Shown here piece after piece: positions 39,031-47,129 of a DNA stretch of 64,000 nucleotides (position 1 is its first letter; each line of letters starts with the position of its first letter). The notes beneath the pieces are model-generated. The model ran no database searches. It was given only the letters and a program-made list of their open reading frames with translations, and had not been told where the DNA came from. The translations under genes were made by a program, and so were the position numbers. The stretch covers positions 1,302,001 through 1,366,000 of the forward strand of contig CAVUDJ010000019.1 in assembly GCA_963740215.1 (NCBI GenBank). The letters run 5' to 3'. The DNA comes from CAVVAL01 sp963740215. Its GTDB lineage: Bacteria; Actinomycetota; Actinomycetes; Mycobacteriales; Cryptosporangiaceae.

Positions 39031-41364
39031 TCAGCGCCGGCCGAGCGCCGCCTTCGCCGCGGCGCTGAAGAACCGCTCCAGCTCGGTGCCGAACGGGTTG
39101 TCGTGCACCAGGTACGTCCAGGTCGCCGTCGGCCGCACGAGCCCGGCGTCCTCCAGGTCCCAGTCGGGACCGTCGATCTTCACCTCTGCGAACGTCTCCA
39201 CCGCACGGTCGTCGACCTCGGTGAGCAACTCTGCGAACGCCGGCACCGCGGCACGGTGGAACTCGTCGAGCGGGTCGAGCCGGCCGAGCGCCCGCAGGTG
39301 CACGCCTTCCCGCATGTCGGCGAGGAACGCGAGGTGTTCGGCCCAGCAGCGGTCCAGGTGGTGCAGGGCGATGAGGCGGGCGGCGCGCTGCGCGGCCTCC
39401 TCCCCCACCTCCTCCACGACCTCGTTCCACCGGTCCTCGCTGCGCTTGGCGAGCAGCTTTCCGGCGGCGTCGGTGGTGAGCAGCGCCTCCCGCCGCTCGG
39501 CGAGCGCCCGGCGCTGGCGCTCCACGACGAGGCTGTACCGCCAGGTGTTGCGGTGGATCTCGAAGTTGATGCCCTCGCTGACGCGCTGCGCGTGCTCGAT
39601 CGCGGCGTCGATGCTCTTGTCGGTGAGGCGCCCGTCCGGCTCCGGCTTCACGCCGCCGCCGATGCCCTTGTCACCGTGCTGGGCGATCAGGTCGTCCTCC
39701 AGGCTGACGTAGAACACCGAGCCGCCGGGGTCACCCTGGCGGCCCGACCGGCCACGCAGCTGGTCGTCAACGCGGCGGCTGTCGTGCCGGCCGCTGCCGA
39801 GTACGTACAGGCCGCCGAGCTTCGCCACGCGGTCACGGTCGGCCTCGTCGCTGCCACCGAGCCGGATGTCGACGCCACGACCCGCCATCTGGGTGGAGAC
39901 CGTCACCCCGCCGTACATGCCGGCCTCGGCGATGATCGCCGCCTCTTCCTCGTCGTTCTTCGCGTTGAGCACCCTGCACTCGACGCCGGCGTCGCCGAGC
40001 GCGGCGGCGATCCGCTCCGACTCGGCGACGTCCAGGGTGCCGATGAGGACGGGGCGGCCCTTCTCGTGCGCGACGACCGTCTCGGCAACGAGCGCCTTCT
40101 CCTTGGCTGCCCGGTCGCCGTAGACGCGGTCGTGCTCGTCGACGCGGATGCACGGCTCGTTCTCGGCGACGACGGCGACCTCGAGGTCGTAGAACTCGCG
40201 GAGCTGCTCGCCGACGAGCACGCCGGTGGCGGTCATGCCGCACGACTTCGGGTAGAGCCGGATCAGCGACTGGACGGTGAGCGTGCCGAGGATCTCGCCC
40301 TCGGCGGTGGCCGCCAGGCCCTCCTTCGCCTCGACCGCGGCCTGCAGCCCGTCCGGCCAGCGGCGGCGCTGCGCGACCCGGCCGCGGAACTCGTCGACCA
40401 GCTCGACCTTGCCGTCGCGCACGATGTAGTCGATGTCGCGCTGCAGCAGCGCCTCGGCGTAGAGGGCGACGTTGACGCTGGTCAGCTCGGTGAGGTGCTC
40501 CGCCTCGTACAGGTTGATGCCGCCGAGCGCCTTCTCCACCCTGGTCAGGCCGGCCTCGGTGAGCTGGACGCTGCGCTTGTCGGCGCCGGCCCGGTAGTGC
40601 TGGCGGGGACGCAGCCCGCGGACCACCTCGGCGGCGGCCTTCGTCGGGTCGGCCAGGTCGGCGACCGCGCCAGCCAGCACCAGCGGCACGCGGGCCTCGT
40701 CGATGAGGATCGAGTCGGCCTCGTCCACGAGGACCGTGGCGAATGGCTGCTGCACGATCTCGTCCTCGGACAGCGCGAGCTGGTCGCGGAGGTAGTCGAA
40801 GCCGGCCTCGCTCACCGACACGTACGTGACGTCGCACGCGTAGGCGGCGCGCCGCTCCTCAGGCGTCGACAGCTCGGTGACCCAGCCCGCGGTCATGCCG
40901 AGGCGGGTGTAGACCGGCTCCATCCACTCGGCGTCGCGGCGGGCCAGGTAGTCGTTGACGGTGAGCACGTGCACCCGCTCGCCCCGCACCGCGAACCCGA
41001 AGCACGCCAGCGCGGCGGACAGCGTCTTGCCCTCACCGGTGGCCATCTGGGTGACGTGGCCGTGAAGCATGGCGAGCGAGCCGAGCAGCTGCACGTCGAA
41101 CGGCCGCTCGTCGAGGCCACGGCGCGCCGCCTCGCGGGCCAGCGCGAGCAGCTCCGCGAGGTCGTCGGCGTCGGTGAGGTCGCCGCCGCCTTCCCGCAGC
41201 GCCACGGCGGCCGCGGTCAGCTCCTCGTCGGACAGCGCCGTGAAGCGTTCCTCCAGGTCAGCCACCGCGGGAAGGATCGCCTTCAGCGGGTTCACGTTGA
41301 CGGTGGTCCCCGGCTTCTCCAAGAACTTCCGGAACCCGGCCCGCACCCGCGATCGCATGCTCAT
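39031..41364 (-). CDS. secA2: Accessory Sec translocase ATPase SecA2
   Basis: A 777-residue ATPase that drives export of a subset of proteins. Motifs in order: GHVTQMATGEGKTLSAALA (Walker A), VLVDEADSILIDEARVPLVLAG (DEAD box), VSTQMAGRGVDI and QLRGRSGRQGDPG (helicase C). It is shorter than SecA1 (about 900 residues) and lacks the C-terminal zinc-binding tail, as do SecA2 proteins. Synteny with pgsA2/DUF881 (Rv1821-Rv1825) supports SecA2. ATG 41364 or GTG 41370 could be the start. A strong hairpin separates it from the sterol operon upstream. Confidence 0.93.
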   Translation of the reverse strand: MSMRSRVRAGFRKFLEKPGTTVNVNPLKAILPAVADLEERFTALSDEELTAAAVALREGGGDLTDADDLAELLALAREAARRGLDERPFDVQLLGSLAMLHGHVTQMATGEGKTLSAALACFGFAVRGERVHVLTVNDYLARRDAEWMEPVYTRLGMTAGWVTELSTPEERRAAYACDVTYVSVSEAGFDYLRDQLALSEDEIVQQPFATVLVDEADSILIDEARVPLVLAGAVADLADPTKAAAEVVRGLRPRQHYRAGADKRSVQLTEAGLTRVEKALGGINLYEAEHLTELTSVNVALYAEALLQRDIDYIVRDGKVELVDEFRGRVAQRRRWPDGLQAAVEAKEGLAATAEGEILGTLTVQSLIRLYPKSCGMTATGVLVGEQLREFYDLEVAVVAENEPCIRVDEHDRVYGDRAAKEKALVAETVVAHEKGRPVLIGTLDVAESERIAAALGDAGVECRVLNAKNDEEEAAIIAEAGMYGGVTVSTQMAGRGVDIRLGGSDEADRDRVAKLGGLYVLGSGRHDSRRVDDQLRGRSGRQGDPGGSVFYVSLEDDLIAQHGDKGIGGGVKPEPDGRLTDKSIDAAIEHAQRVSEGINFEIHRNTWRYSLVVERQRRALAERREALLTTDAAGKLLAKRSEDRWNEVVEEVGEEAAQRAARLIALHHLDRCWAEHLAFLADMREGVHLRALGRLDPLDEFHRAAVPAFAELLTEVDDRAVETFAEVKIDGPDWDLEDAGLVRPTATWTYLVHDNPFGTELERFFSAAAKAALGRR

Positions 41365-41412
41365 GGACACACCGTATCCAGCCCGCGCTCACGCCCGGCG
41401 GGAACCCACGGT

Positions 41413-41457
41413 TTTTGGGTGGGATCGGCGACTACCGGTCGCCGATCCCACCCAAAA
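41413..41457 (-). terminator. Long perfect hairpin ending the P450/SDR/ADH operon
   Basis: A perfect 20-bp stem (TTTTGGGTGGGATCGGCGAC and complement) with a 5-nt loop starts directly after the ADH stop. The T-rich end on the minus strand makes it look like a classical terminator. Confidence 0.9.
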
Positions 41458-42540
41458 TCAGTCGAACAGGATCACCTGGCGGACGACCTCGCCGCCCTTC
41501 AGAGCGTCCAGCGCGTCGTTGACGTCGTCGAGGCCGAGCCGCCGGCTGATCATGCCCTCCAGGTCGAGCCGCCCGGCCCGCCACAGCCCCAGCAGCCGGT
41601 GGTACTCGCGGCGGACGTCGGCCGACCCGTACAGCGAGCCGAGCAGCGCCTTACCGTCGAAGACCAGCTCGAACGCGCTGAACTCGACCTTGGCATCCAT
41701 GCCCCCGACGCCGACGACGACCACGGTGCCGCCGCGGCGCGTGGCCTGCCAGGCGGAACGGATCGTGGCCGCCGCGCCGACGACCTCGAGCGCGTAGTCG
41801 AAGCCCTCGCCGCCGGTCAGCTCGGCGGTGACGCCGGGCAGCTCGTCGGGCGTGGCGGTGTGCGTGGCACCGAACTGCCTGGCGAGCGCGTGCTTGGCCG
41901 GCACCGGGTCGACGCCGACGATCACCGACGCGCCGGACAGCCGGGCGCCCTGCAGCGCGGCCACGCCGACGCCGCCGCAGCCGATCACGACGACGCTGGA
42001 CCCCGGCTCGACGCGGGCGGTGTTGATCACGGCGCCGACGCCCGTGGTGACGCCGCAGCCGATCAGCGCCGCCACCTCGAACGGCGTGTCGGCGGGGATC
42101 TTCACCGCGCCTTCCTGCGGCACCACCAGCTCCTCGGCGAACGTGCCGCAGCCGGCCATGCCGAACGCGGGCGTGCCGGCGACGGCGAACCGCGGCCGCG
42201 CGTACGCCTGCATGACGTGGACGATGCACAGGTGCGGCTGGCCGCGCCGGCACGCCGGGCAGCTGCCGCACGGCGGCACCCAGCTCAGGATCACGCGGTC
42301 GCCCACGACCAGGTCGCGGACGCCGTCGCTCACCTCCACCACCTCGCCGGACGCCTCATGGCCGAGGATCCCCGGCGTGAGCGACGGCAGGGTGCCGTTC
42401 ATCCCGGACAGGTCGGAGTGGCACACCCCGGCCGCGCGGACCCGGATCCGGACCTCGCCGGGAGCCAGGTCGACGGTCGTCACGTCGTCGCGGATGTCGA
42501 GCTTGTCGTCACCGATCGCATTGAGCACCGCGGCACGCAC
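41458..42540 (-). CDS. Zinc-dependent alcohol dehydrogenase (MDR family)
   Basis: A 360-residue NAD-dependent enzyme. Catalytic zinc ligands are in AAGVCHSDLSG and ILGHEASGEV; the structural zinc site is CGSCPACRRGQPHLC; the nucleotide site is VVVIGCGGVGVAALQGA. It is the last gene of a KstR-type operon with a P450 and a ferredoxin, so oxidation of the sterol C26 alcohol (or another side-chain alcohol) is a reasonable guess. GTG 42540 has GGAGGTGG 5 nt upstream. A hairpin in the 77-bp gap to the ferredoxin gene may lower its expression. Confidence 0.88.
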   Translation of the reverse strand: MRAAVLNAIGDDKLDIRDDVTTVDLAPGEVRIRVRAAGVCHSDLSGMNGTLPSLTPGILGHEASGEVVEVSDGVRDLVVGDRVILSWVPPCGSCPACRRGQPHLCIVHVMQAYARPRFAVAGTPAFGMAGCGTFAEELVVPQEGAVKIPADTPFEVAALIGCGVTTGVGAVINTARVEPGSSVVVIGCGGVGVAALQGARLSGASVIVGVDPVPAKHALARQFGATHTATPDELPGVTAELTGGEGFDYALEVVGAAATIRSAWQATRRGGTVVVVGVGGMDAKVEFSAFELVFDGKALLGSLYGSADVRREYHRLLGLWRAGRLDLEGMISRRLGLDDVNDALDALKGGEVVRQVILFD

Positions 42541-42566
42541 GATGGCCACCTCCTACTACGTTCGTT

Positions 42567-42613
42567 GGGTGCGGTTCAGCTGCGACGCTGACGGGCGCAG
42601 ATGAACCGCAACC
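42567..42613 (-). terminator. Imperfect hairpin between ferredoxin and ADH genes
   Basis: GGTGCGGTTCAGCTGCG pairs with CGCAGATGAACCGCAACC with about three mismatches. It lies inside the operon and may attenuate transcription into the ADH gene. Confidence 0.5.
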
Positions 42614-42617
42614 AGGG

Positions 42618-42809
42618 TCAGTTCTCGTGCAGGGTCAGGGCGAGCTTGGGGCAGAGCCGGACCGCGATCCGGACCCGCTCAAGCTGGTCCGGATCGGGCT
42701 GGCTGATGTGCAGGATGTCCTCGTCGTCCAGGGCGAACACGCCCGGAGCGGTGGCGACGCACCGCCCGTAGGCTTCGCAGACGTCCGGGTCGACCTCGAC
42801 GGTGTTCAC
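42618..42809 (-). CDS. [3Fe-4S]-type ferredoxin, partner of the P450
   Basis: A 63-residue ferredoxin with VDPDVCEAYGRCVATAPGVFAL and RLCPKLAL, giving a three-cysteine set in which the usual fourth Cys is replaced, as in ferredoxins that feed bacterial P450s. GTG 42809 overlaps the upstream PPOX gene stop by 4 nt. It lies two genes after the P450 in the same operon, so it probably passes electrons to that enzyme. No ferredoxin reductase gene is next to it. Confidence 0.88.
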   Translation of the reverse strand: MNTVEVDPDVCEAYGRCVATAPGVFALDDEDILHISQPDPDQLERVRIAVRLCPKLALTLHEN

Positions 42810-43249
42810 GGTTGTGCCAGCTTTCTGTGGTCCCAGGAGACCGTGCGCACCGGCTCCACGAGGTACCCGCGGCGCTTCGGCGCGGTGTGCGCCACGTACC
42901 CGTCGAGGTGCTCGGCGGGCAGGCCCATCGAGCGGGCGACCACGGCGGTGCCGATCGCGGTGACCTCGGCCGGGTCGTCGGTGATCCGCACCAGGCCGCT
43001 CACCTGGACGCCGCGCAGCGAGAAGTAGTCGTCGCCGGTCTCCACCAGGCACGTCACCCGCGGGTCGCGCGCCAGGTTCATGGCCTTCTGGGACGTGCGG
43101 TAGGTCCAGAAGGCGATGCGGTCGTCGACGATCGCGTAGAACATCGTCACGAGGTGCGGTGTGCCGTCCGGGTTGATCGTGGCCAGCTGCAGCTTGGCGC
43201 CCTCGGCGAGCAGTGCGTCGGTCTCGTCGCCGGACAGGCGGGTCTTCAC
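42806..43249 (-). CDS. PPOX-class (split beta-barrel) F420/FMN-dependent protein
   Basis: A 147-residue pyridoxamine-oxidase-like protein: KLQLATINPDGTPHLVTMFYAIVDDRIAFWTYRTSQKAMNLARDPRVTCLVE is typical of the actinobacterial group that binds F420 or FMN. GTG 43249 overlaps the P450 stop by 4 nt; GTG 43255 is also in frame. Members near sterol genes are common in actinobacteria, but a defined substrate is lacking. It may reduce or protect a pathway intermediate. Confidence 0.82.
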   Translation of the reverse strand: MKTRLSGDETDALLAEGAKLQLATINPDGTPHLVTMFYAIVDDRIAFWTYRTSQKAMNLARDPRVTCLVETGDDYFSLRGVQVSGLVRITDDPAEVTAIGTAVVARSMGLPAEHLDGYVAHTAPKRRGYLVEPVRTVSWDHRKLAQP

Positions 43250-44448
43250 GCGCACCGGACCGCCATCTCCTTGATGCCGTTGATGAAGTTCGACCGCAGC
43301 CGCCGCACGGGTCCGGCCAGCTCCAGGTCGGGGACCCGGTCGAGCAGCGTCTCGAACAGCAGCCGCAGCTCCAGCCGGGCGAGGTGGGTGCCGAGGCAGA
43401 AGTGCGGGCCGCCGCCGCCGAACGCGATGTGCGGGTTGGGGTCGCGGCCGATGTCGAACCGCTCCGGGTCGGTGAAGACGGTCTCGTCGCGGTTGGCCGA
43501 GCAGTAGTAGAGGATCACCTTCTCGCCGGCCCTGATCTTCTGGTCGTGGATCACCACGTCACGGGTGGGGGTGCGGCGGAACTGCATCACCGGGGTGGCC
43601 CACCGCAGGACCTCCTCGACGGCGCTCGGCAACAGCGAGCGGTCCTCGCGGAGTCGCTGCCACTGGTCGGGGTGCTCCAGGAACGCGAGCATCCCGCCCG
43701 AGGCGGCGTTGCGGGTGGTCTCGTTGCCGGCAACGGCGAGCAGCACGAAGAACAGGTCGAACTCCATCTCGGACAGCACGTCGCCGTTGACGTCCGGCTG
43801 GAGCAGCTTCGTGACGATGTCGTCGGCCGGGACCTCCTTGCGCTGGCGGCCCAGTTCGTTGGCGTAGGCGAAGATCTCGATGGCCGCGGCCTGGCCGTCC
43901 TCGTAGGAGGTCTGGAACTCGGGGTCGTCGAAGCCGATCATGCGGTTCGACCACTCGAAGATCTTCTCCCGGTCGGTCTGGTGCGCGCCGAGCATGTCGG
44001 CGATGACCACCAGCGGCAGCTGCGCGGCCACGTCGTGGACGAAGTCGCTGGTGCCCTTCGCCTCCAGGTCGTCGACGAGCTCGTTGCAGAGATCGCGGGT
44101 CCGCTGCTCCAGCTTGGCGATCATCCGCGGGGTGAAGCCACGGTTGACAAGGCTGCGCAGGCGGGTGTGGTCGGGCGGGTCCTGGTTGAGCATCATCAGG
44201 CGCTGCGCGTTGAGCGAGTCTTCGTCGCGGTCGTTGAGCAGGGCGGTGCCAAGGTAGGACGAGAACGTGGCGGCGTCCCGCGACACGGCGACCACGTCGG
44301 CGTAGCGGGTCAGCGCCCAGAAGCCGGGTCCGTCGGGTTCCGGGTTCCAGAACACGGGCGCCTCGCGGCGGAGGTAGGCGAAGGCCTCGAACGGCAAGGC
44401 GCGCTCGTACACGCCAGGGTCGTAGAGGTCGATGTGTGGAGCGGCCAT
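43246..44448 (-). CDS. Cytochrome P450 (sterol side-chain type, CYP125/CYP142-like)
   Basis: A 400-residue P450 with the I-helix oxygen motif AVAGNETTRNA, the ExxR motif (EEVLRWATP) and the haem-binding FGGGGPHFCLGTHLAR (Cys near residue 355). The sequence style (NQDPPDHTRLRSLVNRGFTPRMI; MQFRRTPTRDVVIHDQKI) is that of the CYP125/142/124 group, which hydroxylates the C26/C27 end of cholesterol. Position in a KstR-box operon with a ferredoxin and ADH agrees. In M. tuberculosis cyp125 lies beside chsE1 and fadA5; here the P450 is 11 kb away. GGAGG precedes the ATG. Confidence 0.9.
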   Translation of the reverse strand: MAAPHIDLYDPGVYERALPFEAFAYLRREAPVFWNPEPDGPGFWALTRYADVVAVSRDAATFSSYLGTALLNDRDEDSLNAQRLMMLNQDPPDHTRLRSLVNRGFTPRMIAKLEQRTRDLCNELVDDLEAKGTSDFVHDVAAQLPLVVIADMLGAHQTDREKIFEWSNRMIGFDDPEFQTSYEDGQAAAIEIFAYANELGRQRKEVPADDIVTKLLQPDVNGDVLSEMEFDLFFVLLAVAGNETTRNAASGGMLAFLEHPDQWQRLREDRSLLPSAVEEVLRWATPVMQFRRTPTRDVVIHDQKIRAGEKVILYYCSANRDETVFTDPERFDIGRDPNPHIAFGGGGPHFCLGTHLARLELRLLFETLLDRVPDLELAGPVRRLRSNFINGIKEMAVRCA

Positions 44449-44476
44449 CTCGCGTACCTCCTTCAGGGTGCGGGCG

Positions 44477-45352
44477 TCAGGCGTGCGCGATCGTCTCCTC
44501 GCAGGAGAATCCGGCGCGGGGTGCGCCGTTGTTGAAGTGCGTTCCCAGGGCGGTTTCCAGGTCTTCGTGGGTCCAGGTCTCGCCGCTGGCGTCGAACCGC
44601 TTGTCCACCCGAGGCGGCGCCATCACCAGGACGGTGCCGCCGTGGACGACGAACACCTGGCCGGTGATCCCGTCCGCGGCGGGCGAGGCCAGGTACGTGA
44701 CCAGCGGCGCGACACGCTCGGGAGCGAGCGGGTCGGGGCCGTCGGGCGGGGGGCCGAAGACCTGCGCGGTCATCGCGGTGCGGGCGCGCGGGCAGATCGC
44801 GTTGGCGCGCACGCCGTACCTCTTGCAGCCCCGGGCGGTGGCCACGGTGAGGGCGGCGATCCCGGCCTTGGCCGCGGCGTAGTTCGGCTGCCCCTCCGAG
44901 CCGATGAGGAACGCCTCCGAGGCGGTGTTGACGATGCGCCCGTAGACCGGGCCGCCGGCGGCCTTGCTGGCCGCGCGCCAGTGCGCCGTGGCGACGCGGG
45001 TGGTGGTGAAGTGGCCGCGCAGGTGCACGCGGATCACGTCGTCCCACTCCTGCTCGGACATCGAGAACACCATGCGGTCGCGCAGGAAACCCGCGTTGTT
45101 CACGACGATGTCCAGCCCGCCGAAGCTGTCCAGCGCGGTTCTCAGCAGCTGCTCGGCCGTGGCGTACTCGGCGATGTCTCCGGCGACCGTCCGTGCCCCT
45201 GGGATCTCGTCGGCCAGCGCTTCGAGGGGGTCGCGCGCGAGATCGTTGAGCACCAGCCGGGCACCCGCTCCGGCGAGCGCCAGCGCCTCGGCGCGGCCCA
45301 GACCATTGCCAGCGCCGGTGACCAGCGCTACCTTGCCGTCCAGCGCTCTCAC
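44477..45352 (-). CDS. Short-chain dehydrogenase, Rv3548c-like
   Basis: A 291-residue SDR: NAD site KVALVTGAGNGLGRAEAL, NNAG motif, and catalytic TASEAF...YAAAK (Ser-Tyr-Lys). The C-terminal part (ICPRARTAMTAQVFG; VMAPPRVDKRF) closely follows the M. tuberculosis Rv3548c type found in the cholesterol cluster, which probably oxidises a hydroxyacyl or hydroxysteroid intermediate. It is the first gene of the operon controlled by the KstR box at 45456. GTG 45352 is chosen because GAGG lies 7 nt upstream. Confidence 0.85.
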   Translation of the reverse strand: MRALDGKVALVTGAGNGLGRAEALALAGAGARLVLNDLARDPLEALADEIPGARTVAGDIAEYATAEQLLRTALDSFGGLDIVVNNAGFLRDRMVFSMSEQEWDDVIRVHLRGHFTTTRVATAHWRAASKAAGGPVYGRIVNTASEAFLIGSEGQPNYAAAKAGIAALTVATARGCKRYGVRANAICPRARTAMTAQVFGPPPDGPDPLAPERVAPLVTYLASPAADGITGQVFVVHGGTVLVMAPPRVDKRFDASGETWTHEDLETALGTHFNNGAPRAGFSCEETIAHA

Positions 45353-45455
45353 GGGCACACCTCGCTGCGCTCGGTGGCCGCGTTCGCGGCGCACTGTGTT
45401 CGATCGGTTCGCTCGCTCCGCTCGCTCACGGTGTGCCCCCTTCGTCAGGGTTAGC

Positions 45456-45469
45456 TAGAACACGTTCTA
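45456..45469. promoter_or_regulatory. KstR box upstream of the SDR-P450 operon
   Basis: TAGAACACGTTCTA matches the published mycobacterial KstR consensus TnnAACnnGTTnnA at every fixed position. It lies 104 bp before the SDR start. Confidence 0.88.
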
Positions 45470-45505
45470 ATACGAGAACTTGCTCCCGTCAAGAACGGTG
45501 GCTGT

Positions 45506-47017
45506 TCACATCGGATCGTCGGTCAGCGGCATCAGTACGGTCTTGAGTTCGGTGTAGCTCTCCACCGAGGCGCGGCCGCCCTCGCGGCCGAGGCCCGACT
45601 GGCCGTAGCCGCCGAACGGGGCGTGCGGCTCCAGCTGGTAGCCGTTGATCCCGAACGTGCCGGCGCGTACCCGCTTCGCCACGCGCATCGCCCGCCGGAC
45701 GTCGTTGGTCCAGACGGTGGCGCCCAGGCCGTACTCGGTGTCGTTGGCGAGCCGCACGGCCTCGTCCTCGTCGGTGAACGGCACGACGGCGAGCACCGGG
45801 CCGAAGATCTCCTCGCGGGCGATCGTCATGCTGTTGTCGACGTCGGCGAACAGCGTCGGCGCGACGAAGTTGCCCGCGCCGAGTTCGCCGTCGAGTCGTT
45901 CGCCGCCGCAGACGAGCCGCGCGCCCTCGTCGGCGCCTTGGGCGATGTAGCCCAGCACCCGGTCCAGCTGCCGGCCGTTGATCAGCGGCGCCGCGGTGGT
46001 GGTCGGCTCGAACGGGTCGCCGTAGCTGACCAGTCCGGCCATCATCTGCGCGGTGGCGAGGAACGTGTCGTAGACGTCGCGGTGCACCAGCGCCCGCGTG
46101 TGCGCCACGCACGCCTGGCCGGAGAGCCCGAGCGTCACCATGCCCATCGTCGTCGCGGCGGCGCCCTCCACGCTCGGCGCGTCCGGGAACACGATCGACG
46201 GGCTCTTGCCGCCCAGCTCCAGCGCCACCCGCTTGATCCCGTCGGACGCCGCCGCCAGCACGCGCCTCCCGACCGCGCGGCTGCCCGTGAAGCTGACCTT
46301 GTCGATCAGCGGATGGGTGATCAGCGCCTCGCCGGTCGGCTCCCCGGGGCCGGTGACCACGTTGAGCACGCCGGGCGGCAGCCCCGCCTCGACCAGCAGG
46401 TCGACCAGGCGCAGCACCGCGAAGGTCGCGTACTCCGACGGCTTGAGCACCACCGTGCACCCGGTGGCCAGCGCGGGCGCCACCTTCTGCGCGGTGAGCA
46501 GCAGCGGCAGGTTCCACGGCACGATCGCGGCGACCACGCCGACCGGCTCGCGCAGCGTCATCACCAGGTGGTCGCCGCCCTGGTACGGCGGGAGCGTCTC
46601 CCCCGCGATCTTGTCGACCCAGCCGGCGTGGTGGTCGAACACGTCCGCGACGCAGCCCGGCGACGTGGCGTAGATCTGCGCGAACGTCAGCGGGACGCCG
46701 TTGTCCAGCGCGATCAGGGCGCTCAGCTCGTCGGCGTGCTCCCGCACGAGGTCGGCCGCCCGGCGCAGCACGCGGATCTTCTCGCTCGCCCGCGACCGCG
46801 GCCACGTCCCCTCGTCGAACGCCCGGCGGGCGGCTCGCACGGCGGCGTCCACATCGGCCGGGCCGGCCACCGGGAACTGCCCGATGTCCTCCCCGGTCGC
46901 CGGATGGACGTGCGTCCACGCGCCACCGTCCTGGGCGGACCGCTTCTCACCGTCGATGACAAGCGCGCCGTCGGCCAGGCCGACCTTGTCGCGGTGGGGC
47001 TTGAGGGATATCGCCAT
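45506..47017 (-). CDS. Aldehyde dehydrogenase
   Basis: A 503-residue NAD(P)-dependent aldehyde dehydrogenase. Conserved parts are PWNLPLLL, KPSEYATFAVLRL, the general-base Glu in ALELGGKSPSIVF, the nucleophile in GLSGQACVAHTR (Cys near residue 305) and the C-terminal FGGYGQSGLGREGG. A perfect KstR box ends 13 bp before the ATG, next to the ribosome site GGAGG, so repression would block transcription directly. The context suggests oxidation of the sterol side-chain aldehyde made by the P450 and ADH, but other pathway aldehydes are possible. Confidence 0.9.
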   Translation of the reverse strand: MAISLKPHRDKVGLADGALVIDGEKRSAQDGGAWTHVHPATGEDIGQFPVAGPADVDAAVRAARRAFDEGTWPRSRASEKIRVLRRAADLVREHADELSALIALDNGVPLTFAQIYATSPGCVADVFDHHAGWVDKIAGETLPPYQGGDHLVMTLREPVGVVAAIVPWNLPLLLTAQKVAPALATGCTVVLKPSEYATFAVLRLVDLLVEAGLPPGVLNVVTGPGEPTGEALITHPLIDKVSFTGSRAVGRRVLAAASDGIKRVALELGGKSPSIVFPDAPSVEGAAATTMGMVTLGLSGQACVAHTRALVHRDVYDTFLATAQMMAGLVSYGDPFEPTTTAAPLINGRQLDRVLGYIAQGADEGARLVCGGERLDGELGAGNFVAPTLFADVDNSMTIAREEIFGPVLAVVPFTDEDEAVRLANDTEYGLGATVWTNDVRRAMRVAKRVRAGTFGINGYQLEPHAPFGGYGQSGLGREGGRASVESYTELKTVLMPLTDDPM

Positions 47018-47029
47018 CGTGCCGCCTCC

Positions 47030-47043
47030 TAGAACGCGTTCTA
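47030..47043. promoter_or_regulatory. KstR box upstream of the aldehyde dehydrogenase gene
   Basis: TAGAACGCGTTCTA is a perfect palindrome and a full match to TnnAACnnGTTnnA, 13 bp before the start codon. Confidence 0.9.
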
Positions 47044-47072
47044 CTCGGTTGGCCGCCGCCCTCCCGCGAGTT

Positions 47073-47119
47073 TCGGATTTTTGAGGGTCGAGCGGCGCTC
47101 GGAACCCCCAAAAATCCGA
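47073..47119 (-). terminator. Hairpin after the FadD19-like gene, repeat family A copy 3
   Basis: TCGGATTTTTGAGGGT pairs with 47104-47119 with one mismatch. The stem closely follows those at 4094 and 22927, and flanking GAGACTCG sequence is shared with the 22927 copy. It lies 11 bp after the acyl-CoA ligase stop and before the ALDH promoter. Confidence 0.82.
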
Positions 47120-47129
47120 GACTCGGCGG

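Noticed and set aside
45360..45430. GCTCGCTCCGCTCGCTC-like runs before the SDR gene as a possible regulatory repeat
   Set aside because: Such GAGCGGAGCGAGC runs are common in GC-rich actinobacterial DNA and show no clear unit or symmetry here.
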